From NCBI GenBank assembly GCA_022560025.1, contig JAFISE010000082.1:80256-144255 (forward strand): a stretch of DNA of 64,000 nucleotides. Reading direction: 5' to 3'. The DNA is from Stagonosporopsis chrysanthemi (Eukaryota > Ascomycota > Dothideomycetes > Pleosporales > Didymellaceae). The notes below the pieces were generated by a model, which was not told the DNA's origin, did no database searches, and saw only the letters and a list, made by a program, of their open reading frames with translations. Positions 1 through 11,927 of this stretch are shown piece by piece. Both the position numbers and the translations under genes were made by a program. Numbering within the stretch: the first letter of the stretch is position 1; each line of letters starts with the position of its first letter.

Positions 1-1284
1 GATGTAAAGACGCGCGCATTCTTTCCGATTTGGTCGTCGTTGAATGTGATCTTCAGTGCAGTGCCTCCGTCGAGAAGGGCGATCTCTCCTTCAGATTGTG
101 GGACGTCTGTAAATCTTGCCTGGGGGTCGCTCTTGAACCTGATGGTGACGTGACCGACACCTCCTTTCGGACTCCAAGCAATGACATGAGGACCAAAACC
201 GTCCTTCGACCGGGGGATTATGCGTGCTCCCACTCTGTAACTGATGTATTCGTTCAATGCTTTGCCAATTTTGCTCTCATTAAGATCGTCGCTAAGACTG
301 AGAAGGTCACCCAATGCCGTCGTATCCAGGTGTACCAGTGCCTCGTAGCCGAGGCCACGTTCGCCATTTGACCATGTCTTTGCCAGCGAAGAATCTGTGG
401 GGTTTTTGTCTAAGGCTTGTGCGTGTTGAGGATCGCCTCCAATGACGAAGGATCTGGTGTCGCGCGAACTTTGATAATCCTTCCAATCCTGCGAGGCCTT
501 GACACTGGCATCTCCGGAAACACCAGTGAAGGAGGAACCGTACTCGGCCTGAATACAGGCTCTCATATCCACAGACTTCCCTGTCTTGGATTTGGAATAG
601 GTCACGGTGAACTCGAACCTGGTACCATAAGTAGCATGCGTCACAAGGTGCGTGCCCCACAGAGCTACGAATTTCTCGAACTTGTCGTGATTGCCTTCGA
701 CAGTTGTGGGTAAGGCCAGCATCGCCTGCCGAAGCTCAGGCTTCAGATATTTCCAAATGTCATTCTGGTTGCCGGACAAGGAGATGATGTAGACATCGTT
801 GCTGTCGTTGAGGAAACCGTACTGCATGTCCTCGGAGAAGGTGCTTTCGTATGCAAAGCTTCCTTCAATCTTTGCTGACACAGCCTGGAACTGGTTAAAC
901 CGCCGTGTTATACGGGTCCCGCAACAAAACACTTACTAGGTAACGAGCAGAGAGACTTGCGTCGGTTCTGAGCTTCTGCACCACCTGGCTTCCACTTTCG
1001 GCAAAGACGGTAGTTCCAGCGCGGCTGGCAGCATAGTTGACAGCAACATTGCTGGGCTTTTTATATGTATAGTTATCTTGAGACCAGGTGTCTTCGGCTG
1101 CCCATTGGACTGCATCGATAACGTTGCCAGCTGTTAAGATACTCTTGGTCGAGTAAAGGTTGACTGACTAACGTTAGATCAAATGACTGTTCCAATACTT
1201 GTTTGGCTTGTGCTTGCCGTCATGCTTGGAGCAGTCGATGACACGACCAAGACATTCTTTGTATGGTAGTTCGCGTTGGGCCAT
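1..1284 (-). CDS. MACPF-domain protein (3' end off the left edge)
   Basis: Minus-strand multi-exon gene whose C-terminal part lies beyond base 1. Two exons are clear: about 937-1165, and 1-890 joined across an intron at 891-936 (GTAAGT donor, AACCAG acceptor). The long exon encodes the membrane-attack-complex/perforin signature ALWGTHLVTHATYGTRF, followed by a stretch rich in Ser, Lys and Thr as expected for the MACPF core sheet and helix clusters. Family knowledge: MACPF proteins oligomerise and may insert into membranes, but many fungal members have no shown pore activity. The first exon is uncertain. An ATG at 1282-1284 opens a short reading frame (MAQRELPYKECLG), but no splice pair joins it in frame to exon 2, so the start may be a little different. 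No signal peptide was seen in this start. The domain call is solid; the role (defence, predation, membrane handling) is unknown. Confidence 0.8.
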
Positions 1285-3498
1285 GTTTTTCTTAGTGGTT
1301 GTTGATATGCTTGTTTGTATGACTGTCGATGAGAGACAGGGTTTTCTACTGGCGATAGTTGCTCTTTATATACATATATCGGTGGTCGACTGTCCAGCAT
1401 TTGATACGTAGAATCGAACTCATATGACAGACCCTGAAGCATAACCATACTTACTCTCGTGCGGCGCTGAATGGTGCATACGCAGCTATGCGAGTAGTCT
1501 TGACCGGCGCACGGTCTGTGCACGAAACCGCCAGAGGACGCGCGAATGGTGTAAGCTGAATTGCGTCCTCGTCGGTTTGGCGTCTAAGCGCCTAGCTGAA
1601 CAGTGTTGGCGCAGCTCGAAAAAGAGCCTCGATCTGTAAATAGAGATGCGCTAGGTACCGTCAGTGATTCTCAGCCAAACGGAGAGCACGGCGCAACTAC
1701 GAGTCGGGCTGCATAAGGCTGCCTAAGGCTGCGCAAACTGGGGTAACAGCAGCGCAGCAAAACCGCAGCTGATCTCGGCAAAATGTGCGTGCTCAGTGCA
1801 CAGTGGCGTAGTTGGTTTCTAGCCCCGCAGCTGAGAAACGATGATGGTGACGAAATGGCTCTTGACAATAGAGCTGTGGCATGCTTGACCGCTCTGGACT
1901 TGCTTGCTTGGCCCACGACTGGCGACATCTCTGTAATCAATAGTGCCTGGGCAGATATCAGCTTGCTGCGCGCGCGATGTTTCATCTTTGAGGCTGGCTG
2001 GGGTTCGGTAGCCCTCAGGATCCAGTCCGCTTTCCCCTTTGTACTCCTTGCCTTGATTGGCCTGGCCCAAGGTAGGTACAGAAAACGTATTTGAAGCTGA
2101 ACAATGGCGAAGCGCATGCCATGTAACGCGTGATGCACACGTTTGGTGGGTCGGACGGCGGAAGCTGGCCGATCAAGCAGGGCCGGCCCGACTGACACCT
2201 TCCCAACATGGCTAGGATGGGCTTAGCTCCAGCTGGAACGCTAAGATGTATGATTGAATTGGCGAAGCGGGGAACCATGTGTTGCAGTGAGTGCAAGCAG
2301 TGCGGGAAGATTTGAGGATTGAACTGAGGTTCCATTGGGTGTAGCTACGAACAGTATGTATACATGGGTAGCTGTAAACAGCGCTAGTGCAGGATGGGGA
2401 GCCGCATCTCACCAAAGGTGAGGCGCGGGTTGCCCATGAGGCAAGAGAGACTCCAAATCGTGACACCATGTCACTGTCATTCGTTGGCAAATGGACCACA
2501 GTGTTAACTAGTCGAACTTCGGGCTTTAGATTTCACCAGCGTTATTCAGCACAGCAACCAGGCTTCGACTAGTCATACATATGTCTATTCAAGGCTAAAG
2601 AAGAACAACTAGCACTGGCAGTGAACTGTGTGTTTTGCTTGTTCATGTTCCCGGGGCCAGTCTGTAGGAAAATACCGTTGCTCAGATGTGCGGAACACCC
2701 CCCCCCCCCCCCCCGCCCCAAAAGAAAACTTGCGCTCAATCCCGATTCTGGTCAGCGCTGACAACGATTATGGTACTGTTCCGACTCACATAGGCTAATA
2801 ACATTGAAGGATTATGACATACGGCAACCTTTACTGATGGACTGGCTGCATAGCGCTTGATCGGGTTCTTGATCTTTTGCTCTAATCGTCCAGCCGGGAC
2901 CTACAATCATCATGATGATATTAGCAAATTACCTCTTGAGACGACGATTAATACCACGCCATTTGCTATAAACTGTTGAGGAACATTGCATATGCAGCAT
3001 GGAGATGCCTTTCGTGTTGCACGGTTGCAACAAGGGAGCGGGGCTGCTAGCTGCATGGAGGACCACTCGTGTTTCCTTGCTGTGAACGCATGTTCAACAT
3101 TCTTGCCAGCATTATCGCAATTGATTCTTGTCATGTGCGTCGAAACTATGCCCCGTCGATGTTCCGTGGTATACTGTTTGTGGGCATCTGATTTGTTAGC
3201 ATACTCAAGCGTGACTGATTATGTGTAACACATGAAGATGGATGGTCGGTTCCTTGTGAATTCATATCTCATTGTTTCTAATTGGCTTGGGTGGGTTGGG
3301 GGATTGCCATACGTAGATACGACATTCCGTTGAGCTTGCGGCATTCCAAAGAGCTCAGCATACCTGGACAACGCGGGACATTCCATCTCTTTGTATCATG
3401 AACTTCGATCTCAGATTTGCCAATGGACAGTGACTGATAAATGTCTTCTCCCAGGGCTAGTTGATCAGTATCGCAGTAGTTCCATCATACACGGCATA
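1285..3498. other. gene-poor stretch, no supported gene
   Basis: About 2.2 kb between the MACPF gene start and the next gene. Open frames here are short, lie on both strands and show no recognisable domain or gene structure. A TATA-like run (about 1370-1380, tttatatacatatat) lies roughly 90 bases upstream of the MACPF ATG and could be its promoter. A pure C run is at 2698-2714. Nothing else was recognised. Confidence 0.6.
2698..2714. repeat. poly-C homopolymer run
   Basis: Seventeen consecutive C residues, followed by GCCCC. Likely length-polymorphic and error-prone in assembly. No coding context. Confidence 0.9.
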
Positions 3499-4382
3499 AT
3501 GCGGACCAACACGATCGCGCTTTCTGCGCTTACTCTAGCGACGGTCACCGTGGCTCTTCCCATGGTGGCTGAAGGTGAGACTTCACAATGACGATATCTC
3601 AGCGATCTTACTAAACGTTTATAGTCAATCAGGATCTGTCCAATAATGCTGCAGCGAGACTTTCAGGCGGCTTGCCTTCTACAAACCAGCTTCTGCCAGG
3701 GTTGAACCTCCAGGGTCTTCTACAGCCAGGTGCTACCAACGGACTCCCGAACAATCTGCTAGGCGGTGTTTTGGGGAACTCTCAGGCCAATGCCTTTGCA
3801 GACATACAAGCCAAACTGCTCGCAGCCATATCTGCCGTCAACCCGTTCGCAGGTCTTCTCGCTCAGACCCTAACAAATGTTGTGACCGGTCTACCAGCAG
3901 CTATTCTATCTGGCAGTCCTATCGACCAGCTGATTCCTGGTGCCCTGGCCGGTATTACAGCGGGACTTCCAACAGGAAACCCGCTTGAAGCGCTGCTTCC
4001 TACTGGTTTACTTCCTACCGGTCTTCTACCCAGCGGCTTGCCAAATCTTGCTGGAAATCTTCCAGGTGTTCTTCCCGGAACAAACCCACTTGAAGGGCTC
4101 TTGTCTGGCGTCTTGACTGGACTTCCGGCAGGCTTGTTACCGAGTATTCCGGGTGTGGCACCTGTGGTCGTACCCACACCAGTAGTTTCATCAGTAGTAG
4201 CATCTGCAGCTGCTATTACTCCTGTGGCAATTCCGACCACAATCCTCAGACAGGTGCCAGCACTTGTGCCCTCAACACTGGTCACACAGATCCCGACAGT
4301 CGTTCCCACGAGCGTTGTGCAGGCGGTGCCCACCAACGTTCTAGGACTGCTGCAGCCAATATTACCCGGAGGGAGACCTTAG
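3499..4382 (+). CDS. secreted hydrophobic GLP/LLPTG-repeat protein
   Basis: Two exons, 3499-3574 and 3625-4382, with a 50-base intron (GTGAGA donor, branch-like CTAAAC, ATAG acceptor), giving about 277 aa. The ATG was chosen because it starts a typical secretion signal: MRTNTIALSALTLATVTVAL, with likely cleavage after about residue 20-25. The mature protein is a low-complexity hydrophobic chain dominated by Leu, Pro, Gly, Val and Thr with imperfect repeats such as LLPTGLLPTGLLPSGLP and many GLP triplets. The C-terminal third shifts to VPT/VVPT-like repeats. There are almost no Cys or charged residues, so it is not a classical hydrophobin. I do not recognise a named family; a cell-wall or surface-coat protein, or an effector, is possible but inferred. 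It sits alone in a gene-poor region. Confidence 0.75.
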
Positions 4383-7300
4383 ACATTGCTTCTACAGGAC
4401 AGATTGTTGAACCTTCATACTGACTCTGGTCGACTTGGGACGCCCAACGAAGAACTTGCAGTCTTTTCAAGAAGGTGGAAGTCAATCCTATTTGCAAGGC
4501 ATGTTGATGATGATTCGCATAGTTTAGTGTTTGAGTCCTGCAACGGAACTTGGTTGCACTGGCTTTCATTATGACGGTGGCTTGGGGTTTTGTTAGGCCG
4601 TAAGTGGTCGGGAAATTGGTATTACCTTTCTATCAGCTCAATGAAATCTGAATCTAAAGTCCAATGGAATAGCTTGATAAACAAGGCCATCTCTGCCTAT
4701 TTATTCAGCATTGTTTTGGCATTATCTCCCTCACCATGCGCCCTTCGCAAGGGTCTCATCGGTACGATCATGCGTCGGATTGAATTTAGTCATCCAGTAA
4801 GGCTGTTTGTCGTAGTGAGAAGGGGGTCAGTGCATAAAGGAGCTGTTGCGTGCAGTGGTCTCAGCTGATAAAAGCAGTACGGATCCGAGGCAAACATATA
4901 CAGCGTTAAGTCCAATGGCCCATCAACAGATACAGCAACGCACAACAGCTCTACGAGAGCTCAGAAGACAGCGGCTACTCAAAAACGAGGACAATACACT
5001 TTCTGTTGGATGAGTTGCGAGAAGTATTGGTGTTTGCAGAAGGTTGCGGACCATTACATCTGGTAAACTACGTTAGGGACCGCTCCTGGTTGGATGGCGA
5101 CCGTACTGAACCAATCAGAAATCCACAGCCTAGCATACCAGACTTTAGGGGATCCATACCTATACTTCTGCAGGCATTGTACGTGAAAGTAAAGACCTTA
5201 GAATCTCACTGAGCATAGACGAGTCGCCCATTCGAATACTTTGGGTCTATCTAACAGTGGTGTAAGCGAGTCTCGGTGTGGCTGGTGGTCTCGCAGCAGC
5301 AGCATGGTAATCCTACAAGCCTGAGACCGGAAAAATTTGGTGAGCAGGCAGCGTGTATGGCTAGTGTGGTTGGTGTGTTCTGAGAGCAATGCGTGCTGTT
5401 ACTTCCGTCTTACCACCGTTGCAAACTCCCGCCCAGGATTATTTTACCGGCAGACATAGCACAAATTCGTTGATATTGGAACCTGTGATGGTGCGAGTGA
5501 AGGTAGTGAAGTATGTACGGCTTACTCCACTAGTCCTAAGTCAGCTTTAGTGTAAGTCTGCTATTTTTGGCCTTAATACACGTCATCGTGCCCGTACTTG
5601 GCCAGCGACACCAAGATTGCGCAAAACGAGCCTTTCCAACACACAGCGGACACCACCTAACTTCGATTGGCACTTACCATTCGCGCGACCTTTGTAGTTC
5701 TCAGACTCGCCTTTTCTCAATTCTGGCCGTGAAAGTGCCTCTGAATAGCACTAGGCGTGATTAGACCCAAGTTCTTCTGGAAAACGCCAAACACATTGAG
5801 ATTGCGATAACGGGATATCATCATTCTTCTCCTGAAGCATCTGAAAGTTTGACAACAAAACTAGAATTCGACAGTTCCTTTGCACAAACTACATTGAAAC
5901 TCTCTTCTCTTTCGCGAAAACCACCGCTCACCATTGCAACAGGAGAGGCCACAAGCCTAAGAAGACTCGTTCCGAGTTCGCTTGCCAACGCTACACGACC
6001 AGCCTCGTAAGCAGTGTGCCATAGGCCAATGGCTGTCCTCACAAGCGCGCACCCACGTAGCTGAGGGAATACCGCCTTAGCGCCAGCCACGCTGGCTTTG
6101 CTATGGAGCAGGGCGATGACCCTGCGGCCGCTCGACTGCACCAACTGCACTCATGACAAGATCAAATTGGCTTCTGATAAATTTGAGGTTGACATGCGCC
6201 CATCTTATCTCCTGTTCAGCGGTGCCTTCGTGATGGTCAGAGATATAGTCTGTGCTGCATCTCTTTACAAGCCGGACCGTCTATCTGATGGGCTATCACA
6301 AAGAGCCACACGATGCTTGAGCCAGCGGAGATGAATGTTGCATGGACGGCAAGTGGCAATTGTGTTGCAACGTCTTCCGGTCACAGCGTGTCAAAATGCG
6401 TTGCAACCACGTCGCAAGACTGACTGAATCAACCTGGCACGAATTTAACTATCGGTCGTCAGTCTTTCCGGATCTAGTTACTCGTTCTTCTGTCTGAACC
6501 GCCTCATCAGCAAAGTCGCAGCCGGCGATGGTCCCGAGCGTGGCGATAGAAAAAACCGATCAGCCTGATATCAATGGGATTGAGAGTGGTCGTCTGAAGG
6601 TTGGCCAAACTTTCATTCTTAGACAAGGTCGGTGGTGGAATATTCATATCTCGGGTGGGTCTTCCATATGCCTTTCCGTGAGCACGTTGGTTGATCGTGC
6701 CAGCAGTCCGAGAGCTTTTACCAGAGCTCTCACCGTATGCCTATTGGCCAAGTATAGTGTCCCTTGAGGACTACCTTGTCACTAACGATAAGCGCTGGAA
6801 GATCTCAGCAGGACCTCATCGCAGGATTTGGGCAAGGATGTCTCCGAGTATACGCCATCGGCAGTCTGCAAGAGCGCCGGTTTTACGTGAGCTTGGTCAT
6901 CCAACCATCAGCAAAAGGACTTTTCAATGTTAACTTTGCCGATATGCTCCCAGTGCGAAAGGACGAATATTTGTGTGGCGTGTTCAAGCGATTGTAGTCC
7001 GGTGGCCGTCGGAGGAATCAATCTCTCCGTCGCTGCGGTCTGGTGTCCACTGTTGACTATGATCGTCCGATGAGTAATCAGCTGGTTCGGCCTAGTCGTA
7101 GAGTTAGCACTACCGAATGAGGACGCCCGCGAGTGTACTGCGCCAACACTAATGCTGTATTCAGATTAGCCTCTTGACCGAGTATTAGCAAGCTAAGGAT
7201 AACCCAGTCACTGACCTATTCGCGCTTTGGACGGATTGCGAAATCAAGTAATCATACAAAAGGTTCGCTCGACCCTGGTGCATTCGCTGGGCTGCCTACA

Positions 7301-7423
7301 ACAGCTCTGCCACCCTTTCTATCTCCTCAATCCAACTGCACTTAGTCACAAATTGGTCTTTTCGTTTGAACTTGTAACAATCTCCGAGAGACGCCAGCAG
7401 CTACTACAATTCTTCTTAACAAC
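4383..7423. other. 3-kb gene-poor stretch, possible unresolved small gene near 6.5-7.0 kb
   Basis: No supported gene. Frames at 5567-5764, 5821-6150 (minus) and 6098-6334 are short, overlapping and not family-like. The most gene-like piece is 6528-6997: an ATG frame to about 6650, a possible intron (GTGGGT at about 6655 to TATAG at about 6751), then open frames to 6933 or 6997. The product resembles nothing I know and two frames compete, so it is not called. The rest is plain intergenic sequence. Confidence 0.5.
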
Positions 7424-8449
7424 ATGTCAGGAAACCGTCGCTCGGTACTTATTACAGGGTGAGTTCTCCTCACCCTCAACTTTCACATCACAGTAATCGC
7501 GACTCATATATTCTAATGGCGAACAGATGCACAAAGGGTAGCGCCGGCCATGCTCTTGCTCTTGAGTTTGCCTCGCATGGGTTGCGAGTCTTTGCAACTG
7601 CTCGGTCCCTTTCATCCCTAGAGGGACTATCAGAGCATGGCATCGAAACACTTACTTTAGACGTCACCAGCTCCGAGAGCATAACGGCGTTGAAGAAGGA
7701 GGTCGAAATACGCACAGGAGGCAAGCTGGATATTCTGTTCAACAATGCCGGTTCAAGTAAGTGCATGATGATCGCTTGTTGAATCTTGGTGACTAAATCT
7801 GGTTTTTGACGCAGTGTATGAGGCACCTGCCATCGAGGCAGATCCCCACCGCGTTCGCAACATGTTCAACGCCAACGTATTTGGTGTCTTCGACATGGTC
7901 TCGGCATTTTCACCACTTCTCTTAGCAGCCAAAACAGACGCATCTCATCCTCCAACCATCATCAACACTGCATCGGTGCTTGCAGTCGTTCCCTACCCGT
8001 TCTCCGCCGCTTATAATGCCACCAAGGCGGCTGTTGCCGCTTATTCAGATACACTGCGACTTGAGCTTGCTCCACTAGGAATCAAAGTGGTCACCTTGTA
8101 CATGGGTGTTGTGTCCACGGGCATTTCCACCCCAGATGCTATCGGCTTTGATCCTGCAAGCTTCTATTTCTCGGCCGAGGCCGGAGTGAAAAAGAGGAGC
8201 CTCGACCATCAAACTACTGGCATGAAAGCGGATCAGTTCGCAAGAGAAGTTGCAAGTGAGATCCTAGTCAAGAAACCTGGACACGCGAAGGGTGAATACA
8301 TATGGAAAGGATCCAATGCTTTCCTGGTGTGGATACTCCACACTATAGGCTGGAGGAAAATTTTCGATAGCAGTTCAGAAGGGGAAGTCGGATTTACTAA
8401 GGAGACTAAGAGATTAGTTGCTGAACGAGCTGCAAAAAGCAGTCTGTGA
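7424..8449 (+). CDS. short-chain dehydrogenase/reductase, AYR1-like
   Basis: Three exons, 7424-7458, 7527-7756 and 7815-8449, give 299 aa. Introns have GTGAGT and GTAAGT donors and AACAG and GCAG acceptors. Rossmann-fold features: cofactor loop TGCTKGSAG at residues 11-19 (the TGxxxGxG position, in the TGC(S/T) form of the AYR1/17beta-HSD group), NNAG at 84-87, structural Asn 109, and catalytic Ser 142, Tyr 155 and Lys 159 (YNATK). Members reduce ketones with NADPH; yeast Ayr1 reduces 1-acyl-dihydroxyacetone phosphate at the ER and lipid droplets. A hydrophobic segment near residues 265-275 could act as a membrane anchor. The cofactor loop is slightly unusual, with Ser-Ala where Gly-Gly is common. 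It is complete, in contrast to the broken oxygenase and transporter downstream, so it may be either the last intact member of that cluster or an independent lipid-metabolism gene. Confidence 0.88.
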
Positions 8450-9101
8450 AGAAAGAAAGGATCGGGAGCGCATCCTACTGTACAAACATGTCTTTCCTCT
8501 ACATCGGCTCCGCCCTTGTAAACAGACGAACTGATGGAACTGCTTCAACTGTGTTTCCGCATTGTTTAGTGTTCAACATTGCACATTTGGCTAACTAGAC
8601 TAGGATCGGCTTGGTTTACACACAGCACCTAGTTGCACGGTTGCAGAGCCCTGGGGAACGAAAGCACTGTTTTCATTTCATTTCCTTCATCTTGATAGCT
8701 TTCTTTGCAAATAAGCTGTGAGAATGTTTAATTTCCACACATTGTCGGTGATTGCCCAATCGAGCTCGGTTTGTTACGTGCACGATATTCAACAATGTGC
8801 AATTGTGTAGCTCAGTCAATACATATGTGGTAGCCTCGCAGTTGACATACCCGTCACTGGACAGTCCTGCGTGTGATCTCAATTTTGAGGAATATTTCCT
8901 CTTGTGTCTGCTGCCTCTCATGCTACCCCTCGTTATAGCGCTGCATACATACACGCATATATACCGATGCAGGCCAGATCGAGAGAAGGGCTGCTAAGAA
9001 GAGATTACCGTCAATCAATACAACGAAACCAACAATTGTTCAGTAGCCGTCAAAGGCGAGGATCCCACTTAAGCGAAGACTGATTAGATATTTTGAGACT
9101 C
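8450..9101. other. intergenic, no gene seen
   Basis: About 650 bases between the SDR stop and the first oxygenase relic. Only short frames on both strands; no domain, repeat or RNA gene recognised. Confidence 0.6.
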
Positions 9102-9650
9102 CAAGACTGTATAAGATCCGCGATACAAACCTTGTGTTACCATCTTTACGTCTCGGCAGATCAGGACCTGGACATAAACAGACACTTGATCCCGACGGAT
9201 CTTGAGTAACATGATGAATTTTACTATATCCTCAAGAACCTGATCGACTGTATTTCCAGTAGACTTGGTCTCAAAGACGAGGAGATCTTGCACAAATACC
9301 ACAGAAACGATGAGCCGTCGAAGAGCGCTCTGTACTTTCTCCACTATCCAGCATCCAGAATTGCTCAAGCGAGCGTGAGTCAAGATATGCACACCGATAT
9401 CGGACCTTTGACATTGCTGTTCGCTCCACATTGTGGTCTGCAAGCTCTCTCGCCAGACAGTGGCGATTGAGAATGGATGGAGCCAAAGAAAGGCCACGCC
9501 ATCATCAATGTCAGCGAAACGCTCCATTTCTTATCAGGCAGGCGCCTCGACTCTGCCCTTCATCGTATAGTACAGTCCTTGGGCGTTAATCACCCCTCCA
9601 TTTCTTACTTCCTTCGCGCCAGCGACAAGACTGAGTTCCGCGATTTTGGT
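9102..9650 (+). pseudogene. 2-oxoglutarate/Fe(II) oxygenase relic A (isopenicillin-N-synthase-like)
   Basis: One plus-strand frame from about 9102 to 9640 reads as the C-terminal half of an isopenicillin-N-synthase-like dioxygenase. It contains an LYVSADQDLD segment and FLHYPASR before the metal site, the HTD iron motif at about 9391 (HTDIGPLTLLF), a GLQAL substrate-strand, a GHAIINV strand and the second iron His in ALHRIV. It is interrupted by TAA at 9207-9209, where context suggests Gln, and by TGA at 9468-9470, where the family usually has Trp. No N-terminal domain or start was found upstream, so the gene is also 5' truncated or decayed. The relic resembles relic B (12.7-13.9 kb) more than the intact copy at 16-17 kb: both share the FAPxxGLQ strand and the FLRxSDxTE C-terminal motif. 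Confidence 0.75.
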
Positions 9651-10283
9651 CTATATATCTCAAGCGCGGGCACCTGCAAGCTAATTTTCACGGTAAGGCT
9701 TTTCAGGGCGGTGCTTCTACACATTTCCCAACGTTAGCGTTCCTTCGCGCGACACCGCGACATGTAGGTATTTCTGCCGATAGATCCAGTAGAACAACAC
9801 TGTTTGACGGAGATAGCAATATCTTTTTTATGCCGACAGCGCGAATAGCCCGCTTTTGGGGGTGTGTACAGATACAATAAGCACATGTGGGACTGCACAA
9901 CCTGGAGTGCGGCCAGCCTTCAAGTGAAAAACCACGCTAAGGAAATGCGGTAAGCAAGGAAGCAGTGAGCCTTTGAGAGCCGCACGCCTGAGCCTAGTGT
10001 CCGTATCCCCATGGAGGTATGCGCTTCTTCGCATTGACGTCCACAGATACTCTGATTCGACAAAGGGTCATTTAGGCGCCCGCGCTCCCCACGCTGCTTA
10101 TTTTACTCACCCCGGGGGGTGAAGAGTGCACTTAAATCAGAAATCCCACCAATTCATTCAGCGCTCGCTAATAAAATAAGCGGTTCTGAATCTTACGGGC
10201 CCGTTTGCGGCTGTATCTAGTTTCACAAGCTCGCCCTCTACCCTCATAACTCACGAACTTCTAAACTAGCATACACCACTCAT

Positions 10284-11927
10284 ATGACGCCAACAGCAGG
10301 CCATACATCCAAAAAGGATGTACGGGCCTCCAATGTATCAACTTTACCAAGGGCTTCTCCCTCACATGAGAGAGCTCACCACAGCAATGACGAAGGGCTG
10401 CCGCCACGGGACCAAGGCAGAGCCGCCTGGATTTGTCTGATTGCCATTTCAGCCATATCCATGGCTACCTGGGGTACGCTCTGCACTCTCTATGTTTTTT
10501 ATATGAGTCGCATTAACTTTATAAAAGGCTTTGGCGCCACTCAAGGTGTCTTCCGCGAATACTATTTCAACAATCCACCGTTTGAAGGCAATCAACTGGT
10601 CGCTTCTATTGGACTTCTTGTTGTGGTAAGGAATGCTCGACTCATTTCACCTTCTCAGCGTGTGAGGATGCACTGATAGCTTCAAGGGAATTCTTCAATC
10701 ATTATCGCCTTTCTTGCTGCCGTTCATCGGCAACTATCCTCAACTCAGGCCACACATGATGTGGGCCGGGATGGTTTTAGTCGTGGCATCTACTTTAGGA
10801 GTCGCCTTCTCTACCACAGTAGGCGTGAAGCAAACACTACGAAGCATTGCTCAGCTCACGCCCGCTAGGCGTTACAGGTCATTATGACTCAAGGAATGAT
10901 GCATGGTCTTTCAAGTGGGCTTCTATTTGCGCCATGCATCAGCTTCGTCGACGAATGGTTCCTCCAGCGTCACGGTCTTGCTACTGGCATCTTGTAAGTA
11001 CATGTTTGATTTTCATTGGCACGTGAAAGTATTCTCCTAATTATCAAAGCTTTGGATCCGCAGACATCGCCTCGGCGGCGCTCTCACCTATCTTCGCTCG
11101 ACTATTGAACCGATACGGGCCACGCACAACGCTCATCGGATGGACTGTATTTATCGCCGTCATAATATCCCTTGGCATACTTTGTATACGTCCTCGCCGC
11201 CCACACACTTCACGTATCCTTGGCGGCGCTCGTGAACAAAAGCTCACGCTCAGATCTTTCAGAAGCCCTTACTTCTGGTTGTTCGTGTTTTCAATGGCTG
11301 TCCAGAGCTTGGCCAATAATTTGCCTGCGAACTATCTTCCAAGTTACGCAACAGATCTTGGAGTTGACTCTACAAAAGCATCGCTATTGGTCACTTATCT
11401 GTCCTTGTCAGGGATTATTGGTCAAGTCTCGCTCGGAGCGCTCACATAAGTAAATTCTCTATCATTACCACCTATACTAGCAAGTTGCTAATTCGATAAT
11501 CAATGGTGACTCAATTGGACCTCTGGTACCCATGTTTCTCAGTACACTTGTCAGTAGCTTTGCAGTGCTTGTGGTCTGGGGATTGGGTAAAGCCTATTGA
11601 ACTATGGTCATTGTATCGCTTCTATTCGGTGCATTTGCCTTCAGCTTCATGGTTTTGCGAAGTCATATGGCCGCTATAGTTGTGAACGACAGCAATCGCC
11701 CAGCTGAAGAGCTTCTTATCTCTGGGGTCCTACTATTTACCAGAGGTATTGTAGGTGTTGTTTCTGGTTATAGTGCGGCGGCAGTCCTTCAGAGTTCTGA
11801 TTCCACAAAAATAGACTCCAGCTATGGTGCTGGAAAGTGGCGCACTCTCATCATTCTACTTGGCACAACGACGACTGTAGCAACTGTTGGAGCTCTCGGC
11901 CTTCAAAAGAAAAAGCTTAGCACTTAA
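10284..11927 (+). pseudogene. MFS transporter, monocarboxylate-permease type, inactivated
   Basis: Exons at about 10284-10625, 10687-10818, 10878-10993 and 11051-11445, then about 11500-11927, encode a 12-helix MFS protein of the fungal MCT group. It has a charged N-terminal tail of about 50 aa, a first membrane segment near GRAAWICLIAISAISMATWG, a GLxxGLLFAP-like helix, a cytoplasmic arginine motif (LNRYGPRTT) and a long central loop (RPRRPHTSR) before the second half (SPYFWLFVFSM). Two lesions: an in-frame TGA at 11598-11600 (GKAY, stop, TMVIV), and a broken intron where the donor reads ATAAGT (11446-11451) instead of GTAAGT and no good AG precedes the next exon. Sequence after the stop stays clearly membrane-like to 11927, so decay is recent. 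An intact relative would export or import an organic acid or metabolite. Confidence 0.8.

Noticed and set aside
3863..4336. 157-codon minus-strand frame
   Set aside because: Antisense to the low-complexity repeat gene; repeated Gly/Pro/Leu codons keep the reverse strand open.
6528..6997. possible two-exon gene in the 4.4-7.4 kb gap
   Set aside because: Two competing frames after the proposed intron and no recognisable product; kept only as a note in the gap entry.
11590..11653. intron that would remove the TGA in the transporter
   Set aside because: GTAAAG...TTCAG could splice, but it changes the frame and deletes a membrane helix, so the nonsense reading stands.
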